This document shows positions 53,354-62,661 of a stretch of 64,000 nt of DNA, piece by piece (position 1 is the first letter of the stretch; each line of letters opens with the position of its first letter). The translations under genes were made by a program, and so were the position numbers. The DNA comes from Cupriavidus campinensis (GTDB lineage: Bacteria > Pseudomonadota > Gammaproteobacteria > Burkholderiales > Burkholderiaceae): NCBI RefSeq assembly GCF_905397395.1, contig NZ_CAJPVH010000017.1, positions 1 to 64,000 of the forward strand. Reading direction: 5' to 3'. The notes below the pieces were generated by a model. That model was given only the letters and a program-made list of their open reading frames with translations. It did no database searches and was not told the origin of the DNA.

Positions 53354-54163
53354 ATGCCCAAGTCCGCCTACAACGTTCCCGCCGATGATGCCGCGCCGTC
53401 GCTGAAGTCCACGTCGCCGGCGGTGGTGCGCGCGGTACATGTCATGGATGCCGTGGCCGCCGCCCCGGAACCGCTGACGCTGGCCGACCTGACCCGGCTG
53501 ACCGGCGCGCCCAAGAGCTCCCTCCACGGCATGTGCGACACCCTCGTGCAGCTGCAACTGCTCAAGCGCCTGCCGAATGGGGCGATGGCGGTCGGCCCGC
53601 ACGTGATGGCCTGGGCCAACGCCTTCCTGTCGCAGACGCAGATGACGAGCGAGTTCCGCGCGCTCTGGGAGCAGACCGATGCGTTTCACGACGCCACGGT
53701 CACCTTGTCGATGCTCGATGGTGCGGAGGTGGTCTACCTGGCCTGCCAGAACGGCGACCGCCCGCTCGGCGTCACGTTCCGTATCGGCATGCGCCTGCCG
53801 GCGCCCTACACGGCCACGGGCAAGGCGATGCTGAGCACGCTGCTGCCGGCCGAGGTGCGCGACCTGTTCGCGCCGGGCATGCCGCCGCCGCTCACGCGGG
53901 CCAGCGTGGCGGACGTGGATGATTTGCAGGCCGAACTGGCCCAGGTGCGGGAGGTGGGATATTCGACCGATAACGGCCAGATGCGCGACGGCATGACGTG
54001 CTTCGGCGCCCCGGTGTTCGATGCGGCCGCCCCCTGCGCGGCGGGGGCCATCGCGGTCAGCTATCTGACCAACGAGATCGATGCGGCCACCGGCGAGCGG
54101 ATCGGCCAGCAGGTGCGGGCGCTGGCGGACCAACTGTCGGCCCGGCTCGGCGCCCGGCGGTAA
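53354..54163 (+). CDS. IclR-family transcriptional regulator
   Basis: 269 residues. The N-terminal winged helix-turn-helix (about 25-85: [34 protein letters not shown], split) is followed by the IclR effector domain (about 95-260) with [22 protein letters not shown] and [26 protein letters not shown]. IclR proteins control nearby catabolic genes in response to a small acid or aromatic ligand. Divergent to gabD and the alcohol dehydrogenase, which it probably controls. Confidence 0.92.
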   Translation: MPKSAYNVPADDAAPSLKSTSPAVVRAVHVMDAVAAAPEPLTLADLTRLTGAPKSSLHGMCDTLVQLQLLKRLPNGAMAVGPHVMAWANAFLSQTQMTSEFRALWEQTDAFHDATVTLSMLDGAEVVYLACQNGDRPLGVTFRIGMRLPAPYTATGKAMLSTLLPAEVRDLFAPGMPPPLTRASVADVDDLQAELAQVREVGYSTDNGQMRDGMTCFGAPVFDAAAPCAAGAIAVSYLTNEIDAATGERIGQQVRALADQLSARLGARR

Positions 54164-54184
54164 CGTCCCCGATCGGGGAAGCCG

Positions 54185-54844
54185 TCACGCGGTCAGGCCA
54201 TGTTCGACCGCGAACACGGCCACCTGCACGCGGCTGGCCAGATTCAGCTTCTTGAGGATGTTCTGCACATGGATCTTGACCGTGCTCTCGGCCACGCCGA
54301 GATCGCGCGCAATCTGCTTGTTGCTCTCGCCCCGGGTCAGCCCGCGCACGATCTCGCGCTCCCGCACGGTCAGCCGCGCGCCGTCCTCGGCGCTCGGCGC
54401 CGTTGGGGCGGACGGCTGCGCCGGCGCGCGGAACTGCGCCACGAGCTTGGCCGTCATGCCATCCGAAATCACCGGCTCGCCGGACGCAGCGCGGCGGATG
54501 GCCGAAGCCAGGAAGTCCGCCTCGATATTCTTCAGCAGATAGCCCCGGGCACCGCCGCGCAGCGCGCTGGCCAGCTCTTCGGCCTCCTCGGACACGGTGA
54601 GGATCAGCACCGCCGTGTCCGGCAGGTCCTGCGCCAGCAGGGCCAGTGTCTCGAGCCCGGACAGCCCGGGCATGTTCAGGTCCAGCAGGATCACGTCGGG
54701 GCGATGCTGCTTGGCTCGCTTGAGCCCCTCCACGCCATCGGCTGCCTCGTCCACGACGGCAAAATCGGGCTGGCGCTGCAACAGCGCGCGAATGCCCGAA
54801 CGGAACAGCGTGTGATCGTCGATCAGCAGGATGCGGATGGTCAT
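54185..54844 (-). CDS. narL: Nitrate/nitrite response regulator NarL
   Basis: 219 residues. Receiver (1-125) with [12 protein letters not shown], phospho-Asp in [10 protein letters not shown] and Lys in [10 protein letters not shown], then a LuxR-type HTH (about 152-210) with [27 protein letters not shown] and [14 protein letters not shown] (split). It lies in a 4-nt ATGA overlap behind the sensor gene, and nitrate reductase genes are nearby, so NarL is the best name. Confidence 0.93.
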   Translation of the reverse strand: MTIRILLIDDHTLFRSGIRALLQRQPDFAVVDEAADGVEGLKRAKQHRPDVILLDLNMPGLSGLETLALLAQDLPDTAVLILTVSEEAEELASALRGGARGYLLKNIEADFLASAIRRAASGEPVISDGMTAKLVAQFRAPAQPSAPTAPSAEDGARLTVREREIVRGLTRGESNKQIARDLGVAESTVKIHVQNILKKLNLASRVQVAVFAVEHGLTA

Positions 54845-56859
54845 GACTGGAGACTCATTTCGTTGATTTCATTGGCCTCGCTGGCCTCGCTGGCCTCGCC
54901 GGACACATGGGCGCCGGGCACGCGCAGGGCCACGCGGGTGCCGCGCCCGGGTGCGGACTCAATCGACAACTGTGCGTTGAGCCGCGCGGCGCGCTCGCGC
55001 ATGATGTGCAGGCCCACCTGCATCTCGCAGCGTGTGGCGAGCCCGGCGGCGTCGAAGCCCTCGCCATCGTCCTGCACCACCAGTTCAAGATCGCGCCCGC
55101 CTCGCAGCCGCACCAGCACGTGGCCGGCCTGCGCGTGCTTGCGCACGTTGGAGAGCGCCTCCTGCAGGACGAACAGCACCTGCAGCTGGGCATCGGGCGG
55201 CAGCGGCCGGGCGTTGTCGTAGCCTTCCACCTCCAGCCGCGCCTCGGTGGCGCACTGGCGCCGGAAGCGCGCCACGGTGTCTTCCGCTGCCTGCCGCAAC
55301 TCGCCCTGTGTGAGCCGGGTGCGGAAGTTCAGCAGCAACTCGCGCACATCCTGGTAGCTCTCGTCCACCCCGCAACGGAGCATCGGCACGATCGCCGCCA
55401 CATCGGCCAGCGCCCCGCGTGAGACGGCTTCCTCGAGCAGCTGGGCTTGCAGGTTCAGGTAGTTCAGGCCCTGGGCGATGCTGTCGTGCAGGCCCTGCGC
55501 CACGAGATTGCGCTCCTCCACCACGGCCAGCTGGCGCGCGGTGGCGGACAGGCGCTGGTGTTCTAGCGCCACGCCCAGATGCTGGGCCAGCGTTTCGAGC
55601 AGTTGCCGGTCTGACGCGTTAAGCACCCGTGGCGAGCGGAAGTGGAGGGAGAACATGCCGATCACCCCGCGCGGCGTGTCGATGCGGAACGCCGCGAAGC
55701 CGCCGAAGCCGCACGCCATCGGCGGCGACGGTTGCGCATGGGGCGGGGCCGGCCAGGTGACCACGCGCTGCCGCGTGGCGGCGCCGCAGTGGCAGGCATC
55801 GGCCGCCATGCGCTGCTCCTGCTCGATCAGCGCGGCGGGCAGCCCTTCGGAAACCACCATGTGGAGGTTCTCCGGCACCGCGTCGAGCATGCGCACGCTG
55901 CCGCCATCGGCGTCCAGGCGCCGCATGATCCGGGTCAGGAAGCCTCGGCACAGCGCCTCGGCCTCGTTCGGCTGGTTCAGGTAGGCGGCGATGTCGTAGA
56001 GCGTCTCGAGGTCGCGGTTGCGCCGGGCCAGTTCGGCGGTCTTCTGGGCCACGCGGGCTTCAAGTCCCCGGTAGAGTTCCTGGAGCTCGGCTGCCATCCG
56101 ATTGAAACCGGTGCTCAGCGTGCCGAATTCGTCACGGCTGGTGACCGGCAGGCGCAGCGAGAATTCGCGGGCCGCCATGCGGCGCAGCCCGTCCTGCAGC
56201 GTCAGCACGGGCAGGATGATCCAGAGATAGAGCAGGTAGATGACTGCGACGGTGCCCATGCAGGCGATGGCGGCCAGCGCGGCCTGGGACATGCGCAGCA
56301 GGTCCGTCTTGCGTGCGTTGTCGGCCTCGATCATGCGCACCAGCTGGTTCGCCTGCGCGACAAAATCGGACAGTGCGGCCACATAAGCGAGCGGCGTGCC
56401 ATCGGGCGCGTTTATGTCCTGCTCGGCCAGCGGCTTCATCCGCTCGTCCCACGCCCGGGCCACGCGGTCCAGCTGGTCGTGGATGACTGGCACGGCGGGC
56501 AGGAACAGCGGCCGCTTGGCGTCGCCCCGGCGCAGTTGCGCCAGCGTCTCGTCCAACTGGGCGATCCGTGGCGCGAGGGCGTGGGGTTGATGAGCGCGGG
56601 CCCGGGTCAGTTCGATGGCCACCGCGTTGGCATGCATCCGTACGCTGCCGGCATCGTTGATCGCCGCGCCGGCGCCTTCGAGGTTCCAGGAGAGCCACAG
56701 GGTGCCGCCGATCATCGTCAGGACAACCAGCAGCGAGATCAGGGACAGCGAGATGATGCGCGTGGAGAGGCGGTGGCGCAGCCCCGGCAGCCCGACCGCC
56801 GAGGTGGCTTGGGGGTCCGCGTGCGTATCGAACGCGGCGTCAGGAAAGGGGGCTGGCAT
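54841..56859 (-). CDS. narX: Nitrate/nitrite sensor kinase NarX
   Basis: About 672 residues. First membrane helix about 34-57; directly after it the nitrate-binding P-box pattern (INDAGSVRMHANAVAIEL); second helix near 190-215 (CMGTVAVIYLLYLWIILPV); HAMP; a GAF-like central module with a Cys pair (DACHCG); HisKA_3 with the phospho-His in VAQGLHDSIAQGLNYLN; and a HATPase with QEALSNVRKHA and MRERAARLNA. The start is uncertain (56859 or 56898); a predicted FNR-type box fits 56859. A 9-nt repeat near the end encodes EAS units. Confidence 0.92.
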   Translation of the reverse strand: MPAPFPDAAFDTHADPQATSAVGLPGLRHRLSTRIISLSLISLLVVLTMIGGTLWLSWNLEGAGAAINDAGSVRMHANAVAIELTRARAHQPHALAPRIAQLDETLAQLRRGDAKRPLFLPAVPVIHDQLDRVARAWDERMKPLAEQDINAPDGTPLAYVAALSDFVAQANQLVRMIEADNARKTDLLRMSQAALAAIACMGTVAVIYLLYLWIILPVLTLQDGLRRMAAREFSLRLPVTSRDEFGTLSTGFNRMAAELQELYRGLEARVAQKTAELARRNRDLETLYDIAAYLNQPNEAEALCRGFLTRIMRRLDADGGSVRMLDAVPENLHMVVSEGLPAALIEQEQRMAADACHCGAATRQRVVTWPAPPHAQPSPPMACGFGGFAAFRIDTPRGVIGMFSLHFRSPRVLNASDRQLLETLAQHLGVALEHQRLSATARQLAVVEERNLVAQGLHDSIAQGLNYLNLQAQLLEEAVSRGALADVAAIVPMLRCGVDESYQDVRELLLNFRTRLTQGELRQAAEDTVARFRRQCATEARLEVEGYDNARPLPPDAQLQVLFVLQEALSNVRKHAQAGHVLVRLRGGRDLELVVQDDGEGFDAAGLATRCEMQVGLHIMRERAARLNAQLSIESAPGRGTRVALRVPGAHVSGEASEASEANEINEMSLQS

Positions 56860-56924
56860 GTTGTGGGGGCGAGGGCAGGGCGTCAGGACACCTGCCATTC
56901 TGGTGCCGGCGATTGTGCCGTTTC

Positions 56925-56938
56925 CTGCGCTGGATCAA
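56925..56938 (-). promoter_or_regulatory. FNR/Anr-like box upstream of narX
   Basis: CTGCGCTGGATCAA on the plus strand has one perfect half-site (ATCAA) and a weaker half, with the 4-nt spacer of TTGAT-N4-ATCAA. Its centre (56931.5) would put the transcription start near 56890, about 31 nt before the ATG at 56859. Confidence 0.4.
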
Positions 56939-56995
56939 ATTGCCGAGGGATGGATTGGGAACTCGCGCGGGATTCGCTTTCCGGCAACACCCCGA

Positions 56996-58150
56996 TCAGG
57001 CTGGCACGACCCCCGCCGGCTTTTCGCCCGACATCAGGTAGTGAATCAGGTCCGCCACGGGCCGGATGGCGTCGCCAAACGGCAGCGTGCCCTTGCCGCG
57101 GAAGAACAGGCCGCGCTCCACGTCGCCCTTGAGCGCCTGCGAGAGCTTGCGGTCGATGCAGAACTGGCCGATGCGCGCCACGCCGTCACGCAGGCCGCAC
57201 GATTGCAGGCAGTCGAAGCCCTCCAGGCATTCGCGCACCTTGGCGCGCGCCTGGAGCGCCGACTCCCGGGAGAGATAGCGCTTGAGCCACGGCGTCAGCA
57301 CCGCGCGCGCCGGCAGTCCCGCCACGCTCGTGAATTCGCCGATCTGTTCCTGCGGCGCGGAAGCCAGCACCTGTTTGAAAGCCAGATGCGCATCGCATTC
57401 CTCGGTCACGGCGAAGGCGGTGCCCACCTGCACGCCGGCCGCGCCCTGCGCCAGCCAGTGATGCAGCTTGCCGTGGTGGCCCAACCCGCCAGCCAGGATC
57501 AGCGGTACGGATTCCCAGGCCAGCCCCAGGCTGGCGAACAGCGCGCGGCATTCGTCCAGCACGCGCGCGAACGAGAACCGCGCGTCGCCGATGTCCTCCA
57601 TGCGCGAGGCGCCGAGGTGCCCGCCGGCATGCGCGGGATGTTCGATCACGATGGCATCGGGCAGCCGCCCCTTCTTCATCCACTTGCGCAGGACCAGGCT
57701 GACGCCACGGGCGTCGGACAGGATCGGGATCAGGGCCACCTTCGGGTGATTGGCGGTCAGTTCGGGGAGGTCGAGCGGCAGGCCGGCGCCCATGACGATG
57801 GCATCCGCGCCACTGTCGCACGCCTGCCGGACCAGCGCCGCGTGGGCGCCGACGGCCTTCATCACGTTGACGGCGATCATCCCTTGCCCGCCCGCCAACG
57901 TCTTCGCCGCGCGCACCTCGCGGTCAAGCGCGATGAGGTTGGCGTGTTCGATCGCGGCCTTGTCGCGTCTGGCGGTGCCGGCCATCAGGTCGGGGTGATG
58001 GTGGCGCAGGTCGATGCTGGCGATGGTGCCCATGGCGTTGTGGCGGGCCACGGTGCCGGCGAGCCGGTGCGCGGATATGCCCACGCCCATGCCGCCCTGC
58101 ACGATAGGAAGCAGCTTGCGGCCGGCCAGGTTGAGCCATCGATGTGTCAT
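56996..58150 (-). CDS. Nitronate monooxygenase-like flavoprotein
   Basis: 384 residues. The FMN-binding barrel starts with LPIVQGGMGVGISAHRLAG and has AIVIEHPAHAGGHLG, with the His typical of the family, and VPLILAGGLGHHGKLHHWL and VGTAFAVTEECDAH. Enzymes of this family oxidise nitronates (for example propionate-3-nitronate) to protect the cell, or work on other flavin substrates. The ATG at 58150 is chosen over a TTG at 58177. A position between narXL and ubiU suggests a role in nitrosative or anaerobic conditions, but this is inference. Confidence 0.88.
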   Translation of the reverse strand: MTHRWLNLAGRKLLPIVQGGMGVGISAHRLAGTVARHNAMGTIASIDLRHHHPDLMAGTARRDKAAIEHANLIALDREVRAAKTLAGGQGMIAVNVMKAVGAHAALVRQACDSGADAIVMGAGLPLDLPELTANHPKVALIPILSDARGVSLVLRKWMKKGRLPDAIVIEHPAHAGGHLGASRMEDIGDARFSFARVLDECRALFASLGLAWESVPLILAGGLGHHGKLHHWLAQGAAGVQVGTAFAVTEECDAHLAFKQVLASAPQEQIGEFTSVAGLPARAVLTPWLKRYLSRESALQARAKVRECLEGFDCLQSCGLRDGVARIGQFCIDRKLSQALKGDVERGLFFRGKGTLPFGDAIRPVADLIHYLMSGEKPAGVVPA

Positions 58151-58215
58151 GAGGAAATCCGGAGTCAGGAGGGGCAAAAAACGGCCCAGCGTCTCACGCG
58201 CATCGGGGTGGCAGT

Positions 58216-58229
58216 TTGCGCCAGATCAA
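58216..58229. promoter_or_regulatory. FNR/Anr-like box between nitronate monooxygenase and ubiU
   Basis: TTGCGCCAGATCAA: a perfect right half-site, left half TTG matches, 4-nt spacer. The centre (58222.5) fits a start near 58181 for the monooxygenase gene (31-nt leader) and near 58264 for ubiU. Confidence 0.45.
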
Positions 58230-58389
58230 TTTGAGGGGGATCGGCGGCCTGTTCCGAGGGCCTAGTTCGATGGAACCAGAAGAATGTAACCCCGCCGGGG
58301 TTTGCTCGGGGTCAAAGGTTCCCCCTATGGGCATGACTAGCATCCTTGGTCGATCCCCACCCCATGCGCCGCAACGCGCATTTCTCGCC

Positions 58390-59487
58390 ATGGATGCTTC
58401 CCCGCCCGCTGCACCCGATGTGCATGATGCGCATCATGTACCAACGTCCCCATCCGACTCGCCATCCCGCCAGCCCCGCCAGCCGCGCCGGCCGCAACTG
58501 GTGGCCCCGGCCGGTTCACTGGCGGCCCTGCGCATGGCCCTGCAGCACGGCGCGGATGCCATCTACCTGGGGTTGCGCGACGCCACCAACGCGCGCAACT
58601 TCGGCGGCCTGAATTTTTCGGAGGACGACATCCGCACGGGCGTGGCGGAGGCCCGCGCGCGCGGCGCGGAAGTGCTCTTCGCCATCAACACCTTTGCGCA
58701 GATGGGGCAGGTGGACCGCTGGCACCGCGCCGTGGACGCCGCCGCCGTGCTGGGTGCCGACGCAGTGATCATGGCCGACCCCGGCCTGATGGCCTACGCA
58801 GCGGAGAAGCATCCGGACCTGCGCCTGCACTTGTCCGTGCAGGGCTCGGCCACGCATGCCGATGCCATCGCGCTGATGCGCGAGCGCTTCGGCATCCGGC
58901 GCGTAGTGCTGCCGCGCGTGCTGACGCTGGCGCAGATCGCCAAGCTGGCCAGGCAGACCGATGTGGAACTTGAGGTCTTCGGCTTTGGCAGCCTGTGCGT
59001 GATGGCCGAGGGCCGCTGCCTGCTGTCCTCGTACGCAACCGCCGATTCGCCCAATAACCGTGGCGTCTGCTCGCCGGCCCACGCCGTGCGCTGGGATGAG
59101 ACGGACGGCACGATGCACGCGCGGCTCTCCGGCATCCTGATCGACAGCTACGCGCCCGGCGAGCCGGCCGGCTATCCCACGCTGTGCAAGGGCCGTTTCA
59201 CCGTGGAGGGCGAGCACGGCTACGTGCTGGAGGAGCCCACCAGCCTCAACGCGCTGTCGCTGCTGCCGGCACTGATCGACATCGGCATCGCCGCCATCAA
59301 GATCGAAGGGCGCCAGCGCAGCCCGCGCTATGTGGCCGATGTGGTAGGCGTGCTGCGCGCCGCTATCGACGATGCCTGGCGCGACCCCCGGCGCTTCGTG
59401 CCGCGCCAGGAATGGCAGGCCACGCTGGGGCGCCACGCCGAGGGCGACCAGGTGACCCAGGGCGCCTACGACCGTCCGTGGCGCTGA
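58390..59487 (+). CDS. ubiU: O2-independent ubiquinone biosynthesis protein UbiU (U32 family)
   Basis: 365 residues from the ATG at 58390; the start is uncertain (ATG at 58327 is also possible) because a Pro/Ser-rich leader precedes the conserved core RRPQLVAPAGSLAALRMAL. Four Cys likely to hold a 4Fe-4S cluster are in SLCVMAEGRCLLSSY, RGVCSPAH and TLCKGRF, as in E. coli UbiU. UbiU and UbiV form a complex that hydroxylates the ubiquinone ring without O2. The next two genes are ubiV and ubiT, giving the full set. Nitrate respiration genes downstream explain the need. Confidence 0.9.
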   Translation: MDASPPAAPDVHDAHHVPTSPSDSPSRQPRQPRRPQLVAPAGSLAALRMALQHGADAIYLGLRDATNARNFGGLNFSEDDIRTGVAEARARGAEVLFAINTFAQMGQVDRWHRAVDAAAVLGADAVIMADPGLMAYAAEKHPDLRLHLSVQGSATHADAIALMRERFGIRRVVLPRVLTLAQIAKLARQTDVELEVFGFGSLCVMAEGRCLLSSYATADSPNNRGVCSPAHAVRWDETDGTMHARLSGILIDSYAPGEPAGYPTLCKGRFTVEGEHGYVLEEPTSLNALSLLPALIDIGIAAIKIEGRQRSPRYVADVVGVLRAAIDDAWRDPRRFVPRQEWQATLGRHAEGDQVTQGAYDRPWR

Positions 59488-59509
59488 AACCGTCCGCAAC
59501 CCACCCACC

Positions 59510-60424
59510 ATGATCACTTCCTCTTCCCCCTATCCAATCGCCATCGCGCTCGGCCCGCTGCTCTACTACTGGCCCCGCGCGGACGTGCTGCGTTTCTATG
59601 CCGACGTCGCGGACGCTCCCGTGGACCGCATCTATCTTGGCGAGGCAGTCTGCACGCGCCGCCACGAACTGCGTCCTGCTGACTGGCTGGACGTGGCGCG
59701 GATGCTGCGCGATGCCGGCAAGGAGGTGGTGCTGTCCACCCCGGTGCTGGTCGAGTCCGACAGCGACATCGCGGCCATGCGCCGCGTCTGCGAGCAGGAC
59801 GAATTCCTCGTGGAGGCCAATGATCTCGGCGCGGTGCGCGCGCGGCACGGGCGGCCGTTCGTCGCCGGACCGCATCTGAACGTCTATCACGCCGATACGG
59901 CGGCCTGGCTGGCTACGCTGGGCGCGCGCGGGGCCGTGGCGCCGGTCGAGATGGACCACACGGCGCTGGCGGCGCTGGCGGCGGCGCGCCCCGCCGGCAT
60001 GCAGATCGAGGCGATGGTCTGGGGCCGCATGCCGCTGGCGATCTCCGCGCGTTGCTTCACAGCCCGGCACCACCGGCTGCGCAAGGACGCCTGCGAGTTC
60101 CGTTGCCTGGACTACCCGGACGGGCTGGTCGCCCGCACGGGCGAAGGGCAGCCGTTCTTCGCGCTGAACGGCATCCAGACCCAGTCCGCAAGCTGCCTGG
60201 ACCTCTGCGCACACCTGCCGGAGATCCAGGCGATGGGCGTGGATCTGGTCCGCGTCAGCCCGCACGCCGCCGGCACGCTGGACGTGGTGTCGCTGCTCGA
60301 CGCCGTGCGCCATGGCCGTACCGGCGCCGCGCCCAGCGGCATCGTGCCCGCCGGCGCCCCGGCGAGCAACGGCTACTGGACCGGCCAGCCCGGCATCGCC
60401 TGGATAGCCGGCGCGCCCGCATGA
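59510..60424 (+). CDS. ubiV: O2-independent ubiquinone biosynthesis protein UbiV (U32 family)
   Basis: 304 residues. It starts IAIALGPLLYYWPRADVLRFY and has the four Cys of the UbiV iron-sulfur cluster: GEAVCTRRHE, ISARCFTARHH, and KDACEFRCLDYP. It lies 22 bp after ubiU and overlaps ubiT by 4 nt (ATGA). Confidence 0.93.
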   Translation: MITSSSPYPIAIALGPLLYYWPRADVLRFYADVADAPVDRIYLGEAVCTRRHELRPADWLDVARMLRDAGKEVVLSTPVLVESDSDIAAMRRVCEQDEFLVEANDLGAVRARHGRPFVAGPHLNVYHADTAAWLATLGARGAVAPVEMDHTALAALAAARPAGMQIEAMVWGRMPLAISARCFTARHHRLRKDACEFRCLDYPDGLVARTGEGQPFFALNGIQTQSASCLDLCAHLPEIQAMGVDLVRVSPHAAGTLDVVSLLDAVRHGRTGAAPSGIVPAGAPASNGYWTGQPGIAWIAGAPA

Positions 60425-60894
60425 CTGCCACGGAACCATCGATGACTTTCTCCTCCCTGATTGCCCGCATCCACCGCCGCCTGCCCGCGCCCGCGCAGGC
60501 CCTGCCGTTCGTGATGGCGCTGGAGTCCGCGCGCCGCGCCGGCTGGCTCCAGCCGCCGGCCGCGCTGGACGGCCATGCCTTCCTGCTGGGCGTGGAAGAC
60601 CTCGGGCTGGACCTGCGTTTGCGCTGTGTGGGGGGCGCGTTCCGGATGGGGCCGTTCGATCCCGGATCAGCCCCGGCGCTGACACTACGCGCCCGCGCCG
60701 CCGACTACCTGCAACTGCTCGCCGGCCATGCCGATACCGACACGCTGTTCTTCCAGCGCCGGCTCTCGATTTGCGGTGACACCGCCCTTGGGCTGGAGGT
60801 CAAGTACTGGCTCGATGCCACGCCGCGGCCGGCCTGGGTGGAGCCCTTCGTGGCGCGGCTGGCGGTGCTGTTTCCGGAAGTCCGCGCCGCTTGA
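60421..60894 (+). CDS. ubiT: Ubiquinone biosynthesis accessory factor UbiT (SCP2 domain)
   Basis: 157 residues. An SCP2 lipid-binding domain (about 20-145) has LRLRCVGGAFRMG, ALTLRARAADYLQLLAGHADTDTLFFQRRL (split) and ICGDTALGLEVKYWLD. UbiT helps supply or deliver the lipid precursor in the anaerobic pathway. The ATG at 60421 overlaps ubiV; a second ATG at 60442 is possible. Convergent with the next gene. Confidence 0.92.
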   Translation: MTATEPSMTFSSLIARIHRRLPAPAQALPFVMALESARRAGWLQPPAALDGHAFLLGVEDLGLDLRLRCVGGAFRMGPFDPGSAPALTLRARAADYLQLLAGHADTDTLFFQRRLSICGDTALGLEVKYWLDATPRPAWVEPFVARLAVLFPEVRAA

Positions 60895-60912
60895 ACGGGG
60901 CGGGCGTGCCCG

Positions 60913-61848
60913 TCAGGCCTCGGACGCCAGATCGCCGTAGCGCACGCCGCGCGGCTTGAAGCAGCAACGGGCGCGGAGTACGGCGCCGGGGAGTTTGGCG
61001 AGCGCGGGCATGGCCGCGAAGCCGTCGAGCGTCGCCTGAAGGTCGGCCGGGCTGCGCGCCCGCACCACCGCGAACAGGTTGAAGGGCCATGCTGCACCCC
61101 GGCGAGCGCGCCGGTAGCAGAGCGCCACGGCGGGCAGGCGGGCGAGCCGCTTGCCCAGGGCATCCACACGCTCGTCGGGCGCATTCCATACGCACATCGC
61201 GTTGTGCACGTAGCCGAGCTGACCGGGCTGGAGAATGGCGCCGAAGCGGCGGATCACACCGGCATCGCGCCAATGTGCCAGCCGGCGCCAGAGTTCGTGC
61301 TGCCCGATGCCCGTGCCGCGCGCCATGGCGCGGTAAGGCTCGGGTGTCAGTGGCAGGCCGTCTTCCAGCGCGGCCACCAGCCGCCAGTCGGCATCGGTCA
61401 TCAGGGGCCGTAGCGGCACCCCGGCATCGACGTGGTACTCACATTCCAGTGGCAGCGCCAGGGGCGTCTGGCGGACGTCCTCCCCGATGCCGTCGAGTGC
61501 CGCCGCCAGGCTGCCGACATTGCGCGCACCGGCCACGAACCAGAGGTTGTAGCGGTGGCCGGTCCGGCAGTAATGATGACCAATGGACGGGTCGGCATTG
61601 AGGCGCCGCGCCACGCTCTCCAGCCGCCCTGGCGGCACGGACAGCGCCGCCAGCGTGGTGGCACCGATGGTGTTTGGCGCGAAGCGGGCGCCGATATGGC
61701 TGATGCGGCCGCTGCCGACGTCGCGCGCCAGCAGCGACAGCAAGCCATGCTCGGACAGGCCGAGCGCCCGGGCCAGGCACCGGTAGGGCCGTGGCTCCAG
61801 CGGGAAATCTTGCCGAAGGCGTTGATAGAGTGCAGTCTCGTCGATCAT
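60913..61848 (-). CDS. Two-module Lrp/AsnC-like protein, probable siroheme decarboxylase (NirDL-type fusion)
   Basis: About 311 residues containing two similar halves, each with an AsnC-type winged helix (LSEHGLLSLLARDVGSGRISHIG and IGQHELWRRLAHWRDAGVIRRFG) and an effector-type domain. The conserved tract with H/C-Y-R...N-L-W/F is seen twice: GHHYCRTGHRYNLWFV and ALCYRRARRGAAWPFNLFAVV. This double pattern is that of fused NirD-NirL/Ahb siroheme decarboxylases of heme d1 or alternative heme synthesis, and not of ordinary Lrp regulators. No other nir gene is visible. The start at 61848 (MIDETALYQRL) is preferred over 61929. Confidence 0.7.
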   Translation of the reverse strand: MIDETALYQRLRQDFPLEPRPYRCLARALGLSEHGLLSLLARDVGSGRISHIGARFAPNTIGATTLAALSVPPGRLESVARRLNADPSIGHHYCRTGHRYNLWFVAGARNVGSLAAALDGIGEDVRQTPLALPLECEYHVDAGVPLRPLMTDADWRLVAALEDGLPLTPEPYRAMARGTGIGQHELWRRLAHWRDAGVIRRFGAILQPGQLGYVHNAMCVWNAPDERVDALGKRLARLPAVALCYRRARRGAAWPFNLFAVVRARSPADLQATLDGFAAMPALAKLPGAVLRARCCFKPRGVRYGDLASEA

Positions 61849-61938
61849 GGCGATATCCGGGGCGGCGGGCAGGATTGCGTGCCCGCCATGATGAGCCGGA
61901 TGCCCGGCCGCCCCGTTGACGCCCATCAAGCGCGCGGA

Positions 61939-62661
61939 TCAGCGCCCCCGCACAAGCTGCCAGGCCCGCCCCAGGTAGGTGACCGAGGCGAAGCCGCTCC
62001 AGACATGCACCAGCCGCGTGAACGGGAAGATCGCGAACAGCGAGATGCCCAGGAACAGATGCACGCGGAACAGCAGCGGGGCATCGGCGATGAAGTCGGG
62101 CGCGTCAGCGCGCAGCGTGACGATGTGCTGGGCCCAGGTCATCAGCTGCACCATCATGTGGCCGTCCATGTGGCCGGCGGACACGTAGATGGTCGAGAGC
62201 CCGGCCAGCAGCGTCGCCAGCAGCCAGAGCAGCAGCACCTTGTCGCCAGTACGCGTGACGGCGGCAACCCGGGCGTTGGTGAAGCGCCGGTGCAGCAGGA
62301 TCAGCAGGCCGATCAGGCAGATCGTGCCCATGACCCCGCCGGCGCCCATCGCCACGGCCTGCTTGAGGGTGTGGGAGACGCCGAGCGCGTCCCACACCGC
62401 CACGGGCGTGAGCAGGCCCGCCAGATGGCCGAAGAACAGCCCGAGGATGCCAATGTGGAACAGGATGCTGCCCAGCCGCAGGTTGCCGCGATAGAGCAGC
62501 TGGGAGCTGTCGGCCTTCCAGCCGTACTGCTCGCGCTCGAAGCGCGCCAGGCTGCCGAACAGGAACAGCGCGGCGGCGATATACGGGTAGATGCCGAAGA
62601 GGAACTGGTGGGCGAATGACATGGTGGTCGCCTGCGTCGTCATGGAGGTCATGGAGGTCAT
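61939..62661 (-). CDS. narI: Respiratory nitrate reductase gamma subunit NarI
   Basis: Up to 240 residues. Five membrane helices with His heme ligands: HQFLFGIYPYIAAALFLFGSLARFEREQYGW, SILFHIGILGLFFGHL, DKVLLLWLLATLLAGLSTIYV, and HLFLGISLFAIFPFTRLVHVW (all given in part). It holds two b hemes and passes quinol electrons to NarH. The start is ambiguous: the ATG at 62661 overlaps narJ by 4 nt but adds 13 odd residues (MTSMTSMTTQATT) from a 9-nt repeat; the ATG at 62622 gives the usual length of about 227. Confidence 0.95.
   Translation of the reverse strand: MTSMTSMTTQATTMSFAHQFLFGIYPYIAAALFLFGSLARFEREQYGWKADSSQLLYRGNLRLGSILFHIGILGLFFGHLAGLLTPVAVWDALGVSHTLKQAVAMGAGGVMGTICLIGLLILLHRRFTNARVAAVTRTGDKVLLLWLLATLLAGLSTIYVSAGHMDGHMMVQLMTWAQHIVTLRADAPDFIADAPLLFRVHLFLGISLFAIFPFTRLVHVWSGFASVTYLGRAWQLVRGR

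Noticed and set aside
60913..61848. Simple Lrp/AsnC transcription regulator
   Set aside because: Two AsnC-like halves in one chain and the doubled Y-R...N-L-W tract fit siroheme-decarboxylase-type proteins better, though this needs a phylogeny.
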